Assembly: GCA_049698695.1 (NCBI GenBank)
Contig: JBAVYH010000057.1
Coordinates: 62,001-126,000 of the forward strand
Direction: 5' to 3'
Length of the DNA: 64,000 bases
Source: Bog-375 sp049698695
GTDB taxonomy: Bacteria; Acidobacteriota; Terriglobia; Bryobacterales; Bryobacteraceae
Shown here: in pieces, positions 26,708 to 34,951 of the stretch
Layout of the letters: each line of letters begins with the position of its first letter
How positions within the stretch are numbered: the stretch's first letter is position 1
Made by a program: the position numbers and the translations under genes
Notes under the pieces: generated by a model
What the model saw: only the letters and a program-made list of their open reading frames with translations
Database searches by the model: none
Told to the model about the DNA's origin: nothing

Positions 26708-27724
26708 ATGGCAGTGACGATGAAGGACATCGCCCGGGAACTCGGGCTGTCCGTGGTGACCATCTCCAAGGTCATCCGCAACCACAGCGATATTTCAGAA
26801 GAGACGCGGCAACGCGTGCTCCGCCGCATCAAGGAATTGAACTACGAGCCGAATATGGCTGCCCGCGCGCTGGTCACGGGCCGAACCTATTCGGCCGGTT
26901 TGATTATTCCGGACCTGGTGCACCCGTTCTTCGCCGAAGTGGCGAGCGGCCTTTCCGATGTGCTCCGCCGCAAGAATTACAGCCTGCTGATCTCCTGCTC
27001 GCAGGGCGAGCCTGACCTGGAACGGCACGAGATCAAGCGGCTTCTCAGCCGGCGGTTGGATGCGCTGATGATTGCGTCCACGCAAACGACGGTGGAAAGC
27101 TTCCGCCGCATTGAAGAGCGGAAGGTGCCGTATGTTCTCATCGACCGCGCTTTTCTGGGGATGCCGGCGAATTTTGTCGGCGTGGACGACACGGCGGTCG
27201 GCCGGCTGGCGACCGAACACCTGATCTCGGTCGGATGCCGGCGAATTGCGCACATTCGCGGTCCCGCATCGAGCACGGCGATCGGGCGCCTGGAAGGTTA
27301 TAACCAGGCCTTGGCGGCGGCCGATCTGAGTCAGCTCCAGGGCTACGTTGTGGTGGGGCGCTCGCCCGACGTGGATAGCTGGATCAGCGGCAGCGAGGCA
27401 ATGAAGAAGCTGCTCGATCTCGACCCGCGGCCCGACGGTGTGTTCTGTTACAACGACCCGATCGCGATTGGCGTGATCGATCGGATTCTCGAGGCCGGTT
27501 TGCGCGTTCCCCAGGATATTGCCGTGATCGGCTGCGGCAATCTTCATTTCGACAAGTCGCTGCGCGTGCCGCTGTCCAGCGTGGATCAACAGAGCAGGGC
27601 CATCGGCGAGCGCGCCGGGAAGCTGGTGCTGTCGCTGATCGAAGCCAAGGTGCCGCCGCAGCCAAAGAGCATCATGCTGCCGCCGACCCTGGTGCCGCGG
27701 GAATCGACGCGGAGGAGTGCCTGA
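26708..27724 (+). CDS. LacI family transcriptional regulator
   Basis: 338 residues. The ATG at 26708 gives the normal start MAVTMKDIARELGLSVVTIS; AGGAAG lies just ahead. The N-terminal helix-turn-helix (residues 5-25) and hinge helix (NYEPNMAARALVTGRT) are followed by a periplasmic-binding-protein-like sensor domain, with AGLIIPDLVHPFFAEVASG, IRGPASSTAIGRLEGY and PDGVFCYNDPIAIGVID. LacI-type proteins repress sugar-use genes until a sugar binds. The nearest sugar gene is the exported GH3 glycosidase at 25929, upstream on the other strand beyond a small membrane protein gene; control of that gene is an inference. Confidence 0.92.
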   Translation: MAVTMKDIARELGLSVVTISKVIRNHSDISEETRQRVLRRIKELNYEPNMAARALVTGRTYSAGLIIPDLVHPFFAEVASGLSDVLRRKNYSLLISCSQGEPDLERHEIKRLLSRRLDALMIASTQTTVESFRRIEERKVPYVLIDRAFLGMPANFVGVDDTAVGRLATEHLISVGCRRIAHIRGPASSTAIGRLEGYNQALAAADLSQLQGYVVVGRSPDVDSWISGSEAMKKLLDLDPRPDGVFCYNDPIAIGVIDRILEAGLRVPQDIAVIGCGNLHFDKSLRVPLSSVDQQSRAIGERAGKLVLSLIEAKVPPQPKSIMLPPTLVPRESTRRSA

Positions 27725-27763
27725 CGGCGCGCCGCCAGCATCGGGTAACACGCTTCGGCATGT

Positions 27764-27771
27764 GCTACAAT
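27764..27771 (+). promoter_or_regulatory. Extended -10 promoter for the 101-residue ORF
   Basis: GTGCTACAAT, an extended -10 (TGC then TACAAT at 27766-27771), about 100 bases before the next gene. The same GTGCTACAAT string stands ahead of the RRM gene (28399-28408). No strong -35 element is seen, as is common with extended -10 sites. Confidence 0.45.
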
Positions 27772-27868
27772 ACAAGTAGTCCCCACATTCTAATGCCTGC
27801 AACGGATTCACCTCGGCGCCTAATCGGCTCGGGGAGAGCAACTTTCTCAAAGCGGAGCGGGTGATTCT

Positions 27869-28174
27869 ATGTTATATGACAGCACGAAAGTTCTATTACG
27901 CGGAATGCTGAGGTCGTTAGAGAGCCCCAACCAAGAAGGATGGGACGACCAGGTAGAGTCGGGTGGCGAGTGTCTCTACGAAATGCACCAGATGGCCCGC
28001 CCGCTGTACAAGGGTTACAGAACGGATGGGTTGAATCGGGCGCCGGCGCTGGTGCCGGTTTACGAAAGGGCGGCGCGTGCGATACCGCACGTGAAGTCCA
28101 TGGTGAGGGCAATTCGCCGCAAGGATCAGGCTGCCGCGGTCGAGAGCGGCACGGCCGCCCTCGCTGAGATGTGA
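27869..28174 (+). CDS. Small protein of unknown function
   Basis: 101 residues from ATG 27869; GCGGAGCGGG lies about 8 bases upstream as a weak ribosome site. The protein is predicted to be helical, with Arg/Lys-rich and Glu-rich stretches (SLESPNQEGWDDQVESGGECLY; VKSMVRAIRRKDQAAAVESG). The last 25 residues resemble the final helix of FCD-type regulators, but the similarity is too short to trust. There is no signal peptide or membrane segment. It follows the LacI gene after 144 bases with its own candidate promoter. I do not recognise a family. Confidence 0.5.
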   Translation: MLYDSTKVLLRGMLRSLESPNQEGWDDQVESGGECLYEMHQMARPLYKGYRTDGLNRAPALVPVYERAARAIPHVKSMVRAIRRKDQAAAVESGTAALAEM

Positions 28175-28517
28175 CGCCCGGCCTCGGATGTACTGCACAG
28201 TACATTATTCAATCCTGAGTGGCTACCTGCCGAGTAAGTAGGGCATCTTCATTCTTACTTCCGCCGCTTGGACGAGCCGGCCAGTCAGGTAAGGACCTTC
28301 CATCGAGATCGGTGACACCGCGGACATTCCGCTGGAAACCCGCGCTAAAGCGCAGAATTCAGCCGGCGCAATTTAGCACGAGGTGGCGAGTGCGTTCCGT
28401 GCTACAATAGATGCGTAGTTTGACAGTTCCGCTAATTGAGGCCCTCGCATAGTCCGGCACAACCGTCTATCCTGCCCGCGATTCGCTGCTCTGCAAATTT
28501 CAGAAAGAAGATTTTAA
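28175..28517. promoter_or_regulatory. 343-base leader upstream of the RRM gene, with extended -10
   Basis: No gene was found. An extended -10 (TGC then TACAAT at 28403-28408) points to the RRM gene. This leaves an untranslated leader of about 100 bases, unusually long, possibly holding post-transcriptional control as in cold-shock genes. A short palindrome, GTACTGCACAGTAC, lies at 28193-28206. AGTAAG-type direct repeats occur around 28234-28260. Confidence 0.5.
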
Positions 28518-28820
28518 TTGAAGAATATTTTCGTAGGAAACCTCAGCTTCGGGGCTACCGAAGATGCGGTCCGATCCATGTTTGAAGAATACGGCACGGT
28601 TGACCGTGTCAACGTTGTAACCGACCGGGACACCGGACGCGCCAGAGGCTTCGGATTCGTGGAAATGAGCGTGGCTACCGAAGCCGACGCTGCCATTGCC
28701 GGCCTGAATGGCAGAGAACTCGATGGCAGGGCGCTGAATGTGAATGAAGCCCGGCCGAAAGAAGATCGCGGCGGATTCCGCAGCAACGGTGGTGGCCAGC
28801 GGCAAAACAAGCGCTGGTAA
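28518..28820 (+). CDS. RRM-type RNA-binding protein
   Basis: 100 residues, TTG start at 28518 with AGAAAGAAG upstream. One RNA-recognition motif fills residues 1-78: RNP2 is NIFVGNLSF and RNP1 is RARGFGFVEM, with the conserved aromatic residues for stacking on RNA bases. The tail (EDRGGFRSNGGGQRQNKRW) is Gly/Arg/Asn-rich, like those of cyanobacterial Rbp and eukaryotic glycine-rich RNA-binding proteins, some of which are cold-induced. It should bind single-stranded RNA in the cytoplasm. A 53-residue basic protein follows 163 bases later on the same strand. Confidence 0.93.
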   Translation: MKNIFVGNLSFGATEDAVRSMFEEYGTVDRVNVVTDRDTGRARGFGFVEMSVATEADAAIAGLNGRELDGRALNVNEARPKEDRGGFRSNGGGQRQNKRW

Positions 28821-28983
28821 GGTAAAATGAGATTTGGGGGCGGCTCTCGAAATTACCGTCCCCAAGTCCTCCTCTTGCGCGGACTCGATCCGGCCGGTGT
28901 TGTTTACGGGCCTGGGAAAGTTCGTGTGCATGGCATGACTGCAGTTCGAGCCGAACGGGAGAGCATAAAAAGGAGACAGCACC

Positions 28984-29145
28984 ATGGCCACGCGATCGCG
29001 TACTACGTTCCAGAAACGACAGAAAGAAATGGCGCGCGCCGAGAAGCAGCGAGATAAGGCTGCCAAGCGGGCGCAACGGAAAGAGCAGGAGCACACCCCT
29101 CCAGTTGTGATTTCGCTGGAAGAGGCCGCGATCCTTCGTTCGTAA
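28984..29145 (+). CDS. 53-residue basic coiled-coil-like protein
   Basis: ATG at 28984 with AAAAGGAG 8 bases upstream; stop TAA at 29143-29145. The protein begins MATRSRTTFQKRQKEMARAE, continues with a Lys/Arg/Ala/Glu helix (KQRDKAAKRAQRKEQE) and ends in a short acidic/hydrophobic tail (PPVVISLEEAAILRS). I recall proteins with this same opening as conserved small proteins in Acidobacteriota and delta-proteobacteria, often beside RRM genes, with no known function. The strong ribosome site and position after the RRM gene support a real gene. Nucleic-acid binding is an inference from the charge. Confidence 0.7.
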   Translation: MATRSRTTFQKRQKEMARAEKQRDKAAKRAQRKEQEHTPPVVISLEEAAILRS

Positions 29146-29282
29146 GCCGTCGATCCGGCAGGGGGCCCGAAGTTGCCTTCGCTCAATTGGCGGGCTTTTG
29201 ATTCACGCATCGCTATTGTGCTTGTGAGCCGCATTTCTGAATCGGCTGCCGGGCACTAACTCAGCGTATCCTCAGATCACTC

Positions 29283-29384
29283 TCACCCTCCGCGCCGCTC
29301 GGCTTCGAAACTGAACCAGCCGTCCCAGGCGCCGATATCGAGCACACGTTTGCCGGTGAGGTCGGCCGGGATGGGGAAGCGGGA
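29283..29384 (-). pseudogene. SAM-dependent methyltransferase fragment
   Basis: On the minus strand the frame reads FPIPADLTGKRVLDIGAWDG and then WFSFEAERRGG before TGA at 29283-29285. This is the SAM-binding motif I (VLDIGAWDG) and neighbours of the methyltransferases related to TIGR04290 (mo5U34-like). Only about 33 residues survive, with neither the N-terminal nor the C-terminal part of the domain. It abuts the transposase fragment at about 29385, so it is a truncated relic. Confidence 0.7.
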
Positions 29385-29487
29385 ATCGCAAATGAGTCTT
29401 CAGCTCATCCAAAGCCGTCTCGATCTCCCACCGCTCGTGATATAGGGGCGCCAGTTCTTTGGCGGGCTCCTGCTTGGGGTGATCCGC
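29385..29487 (-). pseudogene. IS4-family transposase fragment
   Basis: The minus-strand frame directly after the peroxidase stop codon reads DHPKQEPAKELAPLYHERWE then IETALDELKTHLRF. The tyrosine-arginine-glutamate-lysine signature of IS4-type transposases is complete: Y-2-R-3-E-6-K. About 34 residues remain. The frame then breaks into the methyltransferase fragment. No terminal inverted repeats or target duplication could be recognised, so the element is decayed. Confidence 0.75.
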
Positions 29488-31031
29488 TCAGAGCACGCTC
29501 AGGAAGTTGACCAGGTCTAGCTCGTCCTGTGGGCTTAGGACAAGTCCGAACCGGTTCTCGTAAAAATGCACGACATCCAGCAGGGTCTGAGCCGAGCCGT
29601 TATGGAAGTATGGGGCGCGGGCGGAGAGGCCGCGGAGGACCGGTCCCTTGATCTTGCCGACATGGGCGAACTGGCCGTCGATCAACGCTTGGCCTGGATC
29701 GCTAGTCGTCTTGCAGTTGCCGCTCGGCTGACCGTTCACTAGCTGGCACACCGTGATAGTGGGCAGATAGCCGATATCCAGCCCGCCCATATTGACGTGT
29801 GCATTCGAAGGGCTGGGGTCGCCGGTCCCGATGTTCAAGGGCGTGGGAAAGGAGTGGTTGCCTACGCTGGGAGTGTCGTGGCAGGTGCCGCAGGTTCCGG
29901 TAAGCGATGGAATCCCGCCAGAGACCAGTCCGCCCTCGGAAACATCGTCGTTGATGCCGGCTACTCCCGTAATGGTGATGGGTCTGCTGTTGAAGATGGC
30001 CTGCCCCGGGCCACCGACGCCCGGAAGTCATACGAAGGCAGTCCTGACCACGCGTTGTAGAGGTTGAAGATGTTGGACGTGAACTGGCCGTCGCCCGACG
30101 TCATCAGCCCACCCGGCTGTTCCGGCCCGTTAGGTAGTAACGCGTGGACACTCGAGTTGATGCTAATGAAGAACGGCAGCGTGGCCAGGGGAATCGGCCC
30201 GCCAGTTGCGCCCGCGGAGTTCAGAGGTCCGGTGAGGAACCCGAAGGATTGCGCTGTGAATAGCGCCATCTCGAAATTGACGATTTCCTGCTGTTCCGCG
30301 GGGGTCGGCCTCGTGCCGTCGCCTTGCGCGTGGCCAACGGTAGCATCGAGCGACTGATGGGCCAAGTCGCTTTCGAGCGACCCGGGATAGTTTGTATAGA
30401 GAATTTTGGTTGTGCCCGTGAGCGGACTGGATTCCCGGCCGTCCCACATTACGGTGCTTAAGAATCGAAGATTCGTGGCGGGTAATGGCCGGCGGTATTG
30501 GGAGATGACGTCAGTCTCGTTGCAGGCGTATGGATTGCTGACGGCGGTGACCGCGTAATCCGCGTTCGCAGGAACCGCCAGGGCGATGCGGATCAAGCCC
30601 CGCGTGCGCAGCAAGCTATAGGCGGAGTAGCGTCCCGGAAGCGTCGCGACATCGATGTTGTGATCGCAGTTCGAACCGTCGACCGTGCGGAAGATCGGGT
30701 CCTGGCCGCCGGTCTGATCGAATCGCAGTTGGACGTGCAGGGCGGACACCGACATGCCGTCGCTCGGCTGGTGGCACGACCCACAACTGCGACCGTTCGT
30801 ACCCAGGCTTTGGAAGAATAGCCCCGTTTGATCGATTCCTCCGCCGCTTGTGCTGTAGGTCTGAGAAGCGCCGCCCAGGTTGAGGAACGAGGTCCCATTG
30901 GGAATGAATGTCTGGTTCGATGACCGGGGAAGTTGCCCATTCACCGTTTTCGAAATTACGATTGTCCCGGCGAGAACCAGCAGAGAAACCGTCGCAGCCC
31001 TGCTCCTGCGCTGAGAATAAACGCGACGCAT
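29488..31031 (-). pseudogene. Exported di-haem cytochrome c peroxidase-like protein, single-base frameshift
   Basis: From ATG 31031 the protein has a signal peptide (MRRVYSQRRSRAATVSLLVLAG), then LNLGGASQTYS, the first haem site CGSCH, and WDGRES with an acidic/aromatic segment typical of the MauG/CcpA family. After GLPSYDFRASVARG, near 30000-30008, the frame is lost. The expected continuation (QAIFNSRPITITGVAG, second haem site CGTCHDTP, then LRGLSARAPYFHNGSA with the conserved PYFHNGSA) lies in the other frame and ends at 29488. One missing base in the run CCCGGGGCAG would explain it. The intact product would be a periplasmic peroxidase or haem oxidoreductase of about 515 residues. Confidence 0.82.
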
Positions 31032-31248
31032 AAGTTAAATACCCTCCTTGCGCGGAAATCGCGATACGGCTGTGCCTCCGCGATCAGTTGCTTTGGGCGG
31101 TTCGCCACCGCCCTCTGTATGGGTAAACGGGATTCGAAGCGAAATTTAGCAAGCTACGGCGCGAAATAATTGCGCAGCGACCCGCCTGCGGTCCAACCGC
31201 CGCGTGCTTTGAGTCTTAAGGGTTACAGAGGAAGATAGCGGGCGGCAT

Positions 31249-31833
31249 TCAATGCGGCCCCGCCAGCTCCCGCCGAAGCCATGCATGCGCCAGGCGAAGC
31301 TCGTGACGAACTATGTGCACGGAGCGGCCTACTACTGCGGCCGTCTCTTCCGCAGTCATGCCTCCGAAGTAACGCATCTCGATCAGTTCGGCCAGCGAGC
31401 TTCGCTCCCGCGCCAGGGCGTCCATGGCGAGGTCCAGATCCAGGAGTTTCATCGGCCCTGTGCCGCCGCCGGCTTCGAACTCGATGGACGTGTCTAACTG
31501 GACCTGCCCCTTGTTACGCCGTGCCGCGGCTCGCGCCCGGGCGTGGTCTACCAGGATGTGGCGCATCGCCCGGGAGACCACCGCAAAGAAGTGGGCCCGG
31601 TCGGTGAACTCGATTTCCGAATGGCCGAAAAGCTTCAGGTACGCCTCGTTCACCAGGGCGGTGGGCTGCAAAGTGTGGTCCGGGCGTTGCTTGCGAAGCT
31701 GCGATTCGGCAATCCGGTGCAGGGTCTGATAAACGACGCTTATCAGTTCGCCTCGCGCGGATGCGTCGCCGGCGCGCATCTGGTGCAGCAACTCGGTGAT
31801 AGGCGGGTGCGATTCGGTGCCGATGGGATTCAT
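31249..31833 (-). CDS. ECF RNA polymerase sigma factor (module 2)
   Basis: 194 residues, TIGR02999 type. Region 2 lies at about 20-95 and region 4 at about 135-190 (MTAEETAAVVGRSVHIVRHEL). Region 2.2 reads HTLQPTALVNEAYLKL, with Thr54 and Thr58 in place of the acidic DAED patch, just as in module 1. The gene is divergent from the kinase at 31988, with 154 bases between them for both promoters; AT-rich stretches lie at 31830-31880. No anti-sigma gene is nearby. The next gene downstream, 217 bases away, is the frameshifted peroxidase. Confidence 0.93.
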   Translation of the reverse strand: MNPIGTESHPPITELLHQMRAGDASARGELISVVYQTLHRIAESQLRKQRPDHTLQPTALVNEAYLKLFGHSEIEFTDRAHFFAVVSRAMRHILVDHARARAAARRNKGQVQLDTSIEFEAGGGTGPMKLLDLDLAMDALARERSSLAELIEMRYFGGMTAEETAAVVGRSVHIVRHELRLAHAWLRRELAGPH

Positions 31834-31987
31834 TATACGCTTTGCTAATTTTCTGGAGATTTCTCGCTATATAAGTCAGGGGGCACACAACCACCGGCGC
31901 CCCGGCCGGAGAGGAAGGGGTGGCCTGCGGGCGCCGCCGGTCGCGCCATCGATTTCCGGAAAGCGCTGTGTCATCATGTTCTGAGTT

Positions 31988-34789
31988 ATGCGAGACGAGG
32001 TTCTCCAACTATTCCGCGAGGTGGATGATCTCACTCCCGCGGAGCGCAGGCTTTATTTTGAGCGGCGCCAGGTTCCGGCGGACTTGCAGGCGGAATTGGA
32101 ATCGCTCCTCCAATTCGACTCGCCGGATACACCGATGGCGGAGACGGTTTCAGGAGCGGCGCAGGCCTTCCTGGAATCCTTGGAAGAGTTCCCCGCGCTA
32201 GGACTCCGTTGCGGACCCTACCAGCTGGAGCGCCTGCTCGGCCGCGGCGGCGTGGGCGAGGTTTTTCTGGCGGAGCGCGCCGACGGCCAGGTCGAGCAAC
32301 GCGTCGCCATCAAGCTACTCTGCCGTGGCGTTCCGCGTCCTTCGTTGCGGTCCAGGTTTCTGCAGGAGCGCCAGATTCTGGCCGGGCTGCAGCATCCCGG
32401 AATCGCCCGCCTTCTCGACGTAGGGGAGACTGCCGAAGGCCGCCCCTACCTGGTGCTGGATTATATCGATGGCGTTCCCATCGATGTGTACTCGCGGAAG
32501 CTGGATCTGCGCGGCAAACTCCGCCTGTTCCTCGATGTGTGCGATGCGGTCGCGTATGCGCACCGCAACCTGATCATCCACCGCGACATCAAGCCTTCCA
32601 ACATCCTGGTGAACGCGGCTGGCCAGCCAAAGCTGCTGGATTTCGGGATCGCCAAGATACTCGCTGCCGAGACCGACCAGACCCGCACCGAGGAGCGTCT
32701 GCTGACGCCGGACTACGCCAGCCCGGAGCAGGTCCGCGGCGCGGCCCAGAGCACCGCCACCGATGTCTATTCGCTCGGCGCAGTGCTCTACCGGCTCCTT
32801 ACCGGGCAATCGCCACATGCCTTTCCCAATCGCACGGCGGAAGCCATCGAGGCCGCGATCTGCACCACCGATCCCGCTCCAGCCCGCCGCCTGAATCCCG
32901 ATTTGCCCGCGGATCTCGACTTCATCCTCCGCAAAGCACTGCGCAAGGAGCCCGAGGAGCGGTATTCCTCGGTCGAGGCGCTGGCCGGCGATCTCAAGGC
33001 GTTTCTCGAATCGCGGCCGGTGCGGGCGCGGTCGGCCAACTTCTGGTATCGCTCGCGGAAGTTTGTGCGGCGATACTGGATGCCGGTGAGCGCCGCCGCG
33101 GTGGTGATCCTCAGTCTCGCGGCTGGCCTGTATATCGCGGAGCGCGAGCGCGCGCTCGCGGAGGCGCGCGTGGTCCAGTTGCGGCGGCTTTCCCGGCAAC
33201 TCGTGGATTTCGAACACCAACTGCGTGTGCCGAATGTCGGCACCGACTTGCAGTTGCGCAATAAGATCGCCGCTATCTACATCCAATATCTGGAAAGCCT
33301 GCGGCCGGACGCTCTCCACGATAAAGAACTGGCGCTCCAGATCGGCGCCGGTTATCTGCAGCTCGCGCGCATTCAGGGGGTTCCGGAGTGGAATCAGCAG
33401 GGTCAATACGTCGAGGCCGAAAAGAGCCTGAACAAGGCGGGGGAGATCGCCAAGACCGTTTTGGCTGCCGATCCAACCAACCGGGAAGCACTTTGGCAGG
33501 TGGCCAACGTGGCGCATGATCGCGCGGTGATCGCGTACGCTGAACGCCGCCCGGAGGAAGTCATCGCTTGGTCTCCGAAGGCTGTGGAGGGCTTCGACCG
33601 GTTGGCGAAGCTGGGAAATCTGACGCGCCGCGAGGTTAACGGCGCAACTTATATCTACGGAGATCTGGCGGAAGTCCACACCGGCCTGCATCGGTTCCAG
33701 GATGCCGTCCGATACGCCCGGCTGGCAATTGACTACTCGCGAAACACCTCTACCGTGCCAGGGCCGCGGGCGCAAGCGTTCAACATGCTGGCCGGCGCCT
33801 TAACCTACCTGGGCGACCTGCAGGGTGCGCAGGAAGCCATCCGCCAGGCGCGCCAACTCTGGGAACAGCTCCTCCGCGACGAAGGGGAGATTTATTACAC
33901 GCATATCATCCTGTACCAGACCCGCTGCCGCGAGGGACTCCTTCTGGGAGAAGAGGGCGGCGTCAATCTGAACCGGCCCGATGAGGCCGCCATGCGGCTT
34001 CAGGAAGCGTTCGATGCGATGGAAACCTTCGCCCAGGCGGATCGCAACAATTACGAGTCTCGGACCATGATCGCGATGGCCGGGCATTACCTTGGCGATC
34101 TCTTGCGCCGCACGAATCCGCAGCGCGCACTGGAGGTCTACGATCACTCGCTGATGAGGGTCCGGGAGGTTCCCAGCGATGTGGCCGCACGCCGTCTGGA
34201 AGTGTTCCTCCTCGCCGGTTCCTCCTATGCCGCCCGCTGGATGCATCGCGAGAGCGATGCCAGGGCTCGGCTTGAAGCGGCCTTCCGACTGCTGCGCGAC
34301 ACCGGCGATTATCCCGCTGCGGCGCTCAAGCCTGGAAGCGAGGCCGACATTGCGGTGCGTGCTCTCGCCGACCACGATGCCGAAACAGGCCGGCTCAGCC
34401 AGGCGATCCGCAGCTATCAGGAGCTGCGCCGTGGCCTCCTGGCATCCAACCCCGACGCGCGGACCGACTTGCTGAATGCCGTCTCGCTTACGGCGCTCGA
34501 CGCGTCCCTGGCGGCGCTGCTCCTCCGCGCCGGCGCCGCGGACCAGGCCGCCGCTCTCGAGGCGGGCAACCGGGAGATCTGGCGCCACTGGGACCGCCAG
34601 CTCCCTAACAATCCGTTTGTGCTGCGCGAGCTCGCAGCGGCGGAATCGGCCGTTCATTCCCCCGCACATTCCGCCCAAAAATCCCGCCTCAACCGTATTT
34701 CTGGAGGAAATAAGTGGCTTATGCAGATTCGCCGAAACCTCACGATGTTCTCGTCGAGCGGATCGCCGACAGCGAAACGAAGCTCTTGA
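31988..34789 (+). CDS. Membrane Ser/Thr protein kinase with TPR-like C-terminus (module 2)
   Basis: 933 residues, divergent from its sigma factor. The first 65 residues (MRDEVLQLFREVDDL...LQAELESLLQFD) follow the same pattern as the N-termini of the other two kinases. Kinase domain about 74-340: glycine loop GRGGVGEV (85-92), Lys109, HRDIKPSN (Asp200), DFG (218-220). A membrane helix lies at about 358-380 (WMPVSAAAVVILSLAAGLYIA). The C-terminal 540 residues are helical with TPR-like repeats (AAYIQYLES, AEKSLNKAGEIAKTVLAADP). Sensing would be outside, phosphorylation inside. The last 25 codons overlap a small gene that has its own strong ribosome site. Confidence 0.92.
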   Translation: MRDEVLQLFREVDDLTPAERRLYFERRQVPADLQAELESLLQFDSPDTPMAETVSGAAQAFLESLEEFPALGLRCGPYQLERLLGRGGVGEVFLAERADGQVEQRVAIKLLCRGVPRPSLRSRFLQERQILAGLQHPGIARLLDVGETAEGRPYLVLDYIDGVPIDVYSRKLDLRGKLRLFLDVCDAVAYAHRNLIIHRDIKPSNILVNAAGQPKLLDFGIAKILAAETDQTRTEERLLTPDYASPEQVRGAAQSTATDVYSLGAVLYRLLTGQSPHAFPNRTAEAIEAAICTTDPAPARRLNPDLPADLDFILRKALRKEPEERYSSVEALAGDLKAFLESRPVRARSANFWYRSRKFVRRYWMPVSAAAVVILSLAAGLYIAERERALAEARVVQLRRLSRQLVDFEHQLRVPNVGTDLQLRNKIAAIYIQYLESLRPDALHDKELALQIGAGYLQLARIQGVPEWNQQGQYVEAEKSLNKAGEIAKTVLAADPTNREALWQVANVAHDRAVIAYAERRPEEVIAWSPKAVEGFDRLAKLGNLTRREVNGATYIYGDLAEVHTGLHRFQDAVRYARLAIDYSRNTSTVPGPRAQAFNMLAGALTYLGDLQGAQEAIRQARQLWEQLLRDEGEIYYTHIILYQTRCREGLLLGEEGGVNLNRPDEAAMRLQEAFDAMETFAQADRNNYESRTMIAMAGHYLGDLLRRTNPQRALEVYDHSLMRVREVPSDVAARRLEVFLLAGSSYAARWMHRESDARARLEAAFRLLRDTGDYPAAALKPGSEADIAVRALADHDAETGRLSQAIRSYQELRRGLLASNPDARTDLLNAVSLTALDASLAALLLRAGAADQAAALEAGNREIWRHWDRQLPNNPFVLRELAAAESAVHSPAHSAQKSRLNRISGGNKWLMQIRRNLTMFSSSGSPTAKRSS

Positions 34790-34935
34790 AGGCGTTCTAC
34801 ACATTCGCGGAGAGCAACCAGACGCGTCTCGCCACCATCGAGACGGATTTGGAAGCGGTGAAGAAGCGCCTCGGGGCTCTGCCGACATCTCCGGCCGTCC
34901 ACCCCCTTTCGCTCCGGTATGCAATTGGGCTATGA
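34714..34935 (+). CDS. Small helical protein overlapping the kinase 3' end
   Basis: GTG start with GGAGG at 34703-34707, spacing 6, the best ribosome site in this neighbourhood. 73 residues. The middle part (DVLVERIADSETKLLKAFYT, then FAESNQTRLATIETDLEAVKKRLGAL) is a strongly predicted amphipathic coiled coil, a common form for small Acidobacteriota proteins that accompany signalling genes. The last 15 residues look less regular. It overlaps the kinase by 76 bases in another frame and may be its translationally coupled partner. I do not recognise a named family. Confidence 0.5.
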   Translation: MAYADSPKPHDVLVERIADSETKLLKAFYTFAESNQTRLATIETDLEAVKKRLGALPTSPAVHPLSLRYAIGL

Positions 34936-34951
34936 ATAGCAACTGATCCCT

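Noticed and set aside
29702..30031. 109-codon minus-strand frame within the peroxidase gene
   Set aside because: It is the third frame of the region; the haem-motif-bearing frame on either side of the deletion explains the sequence.
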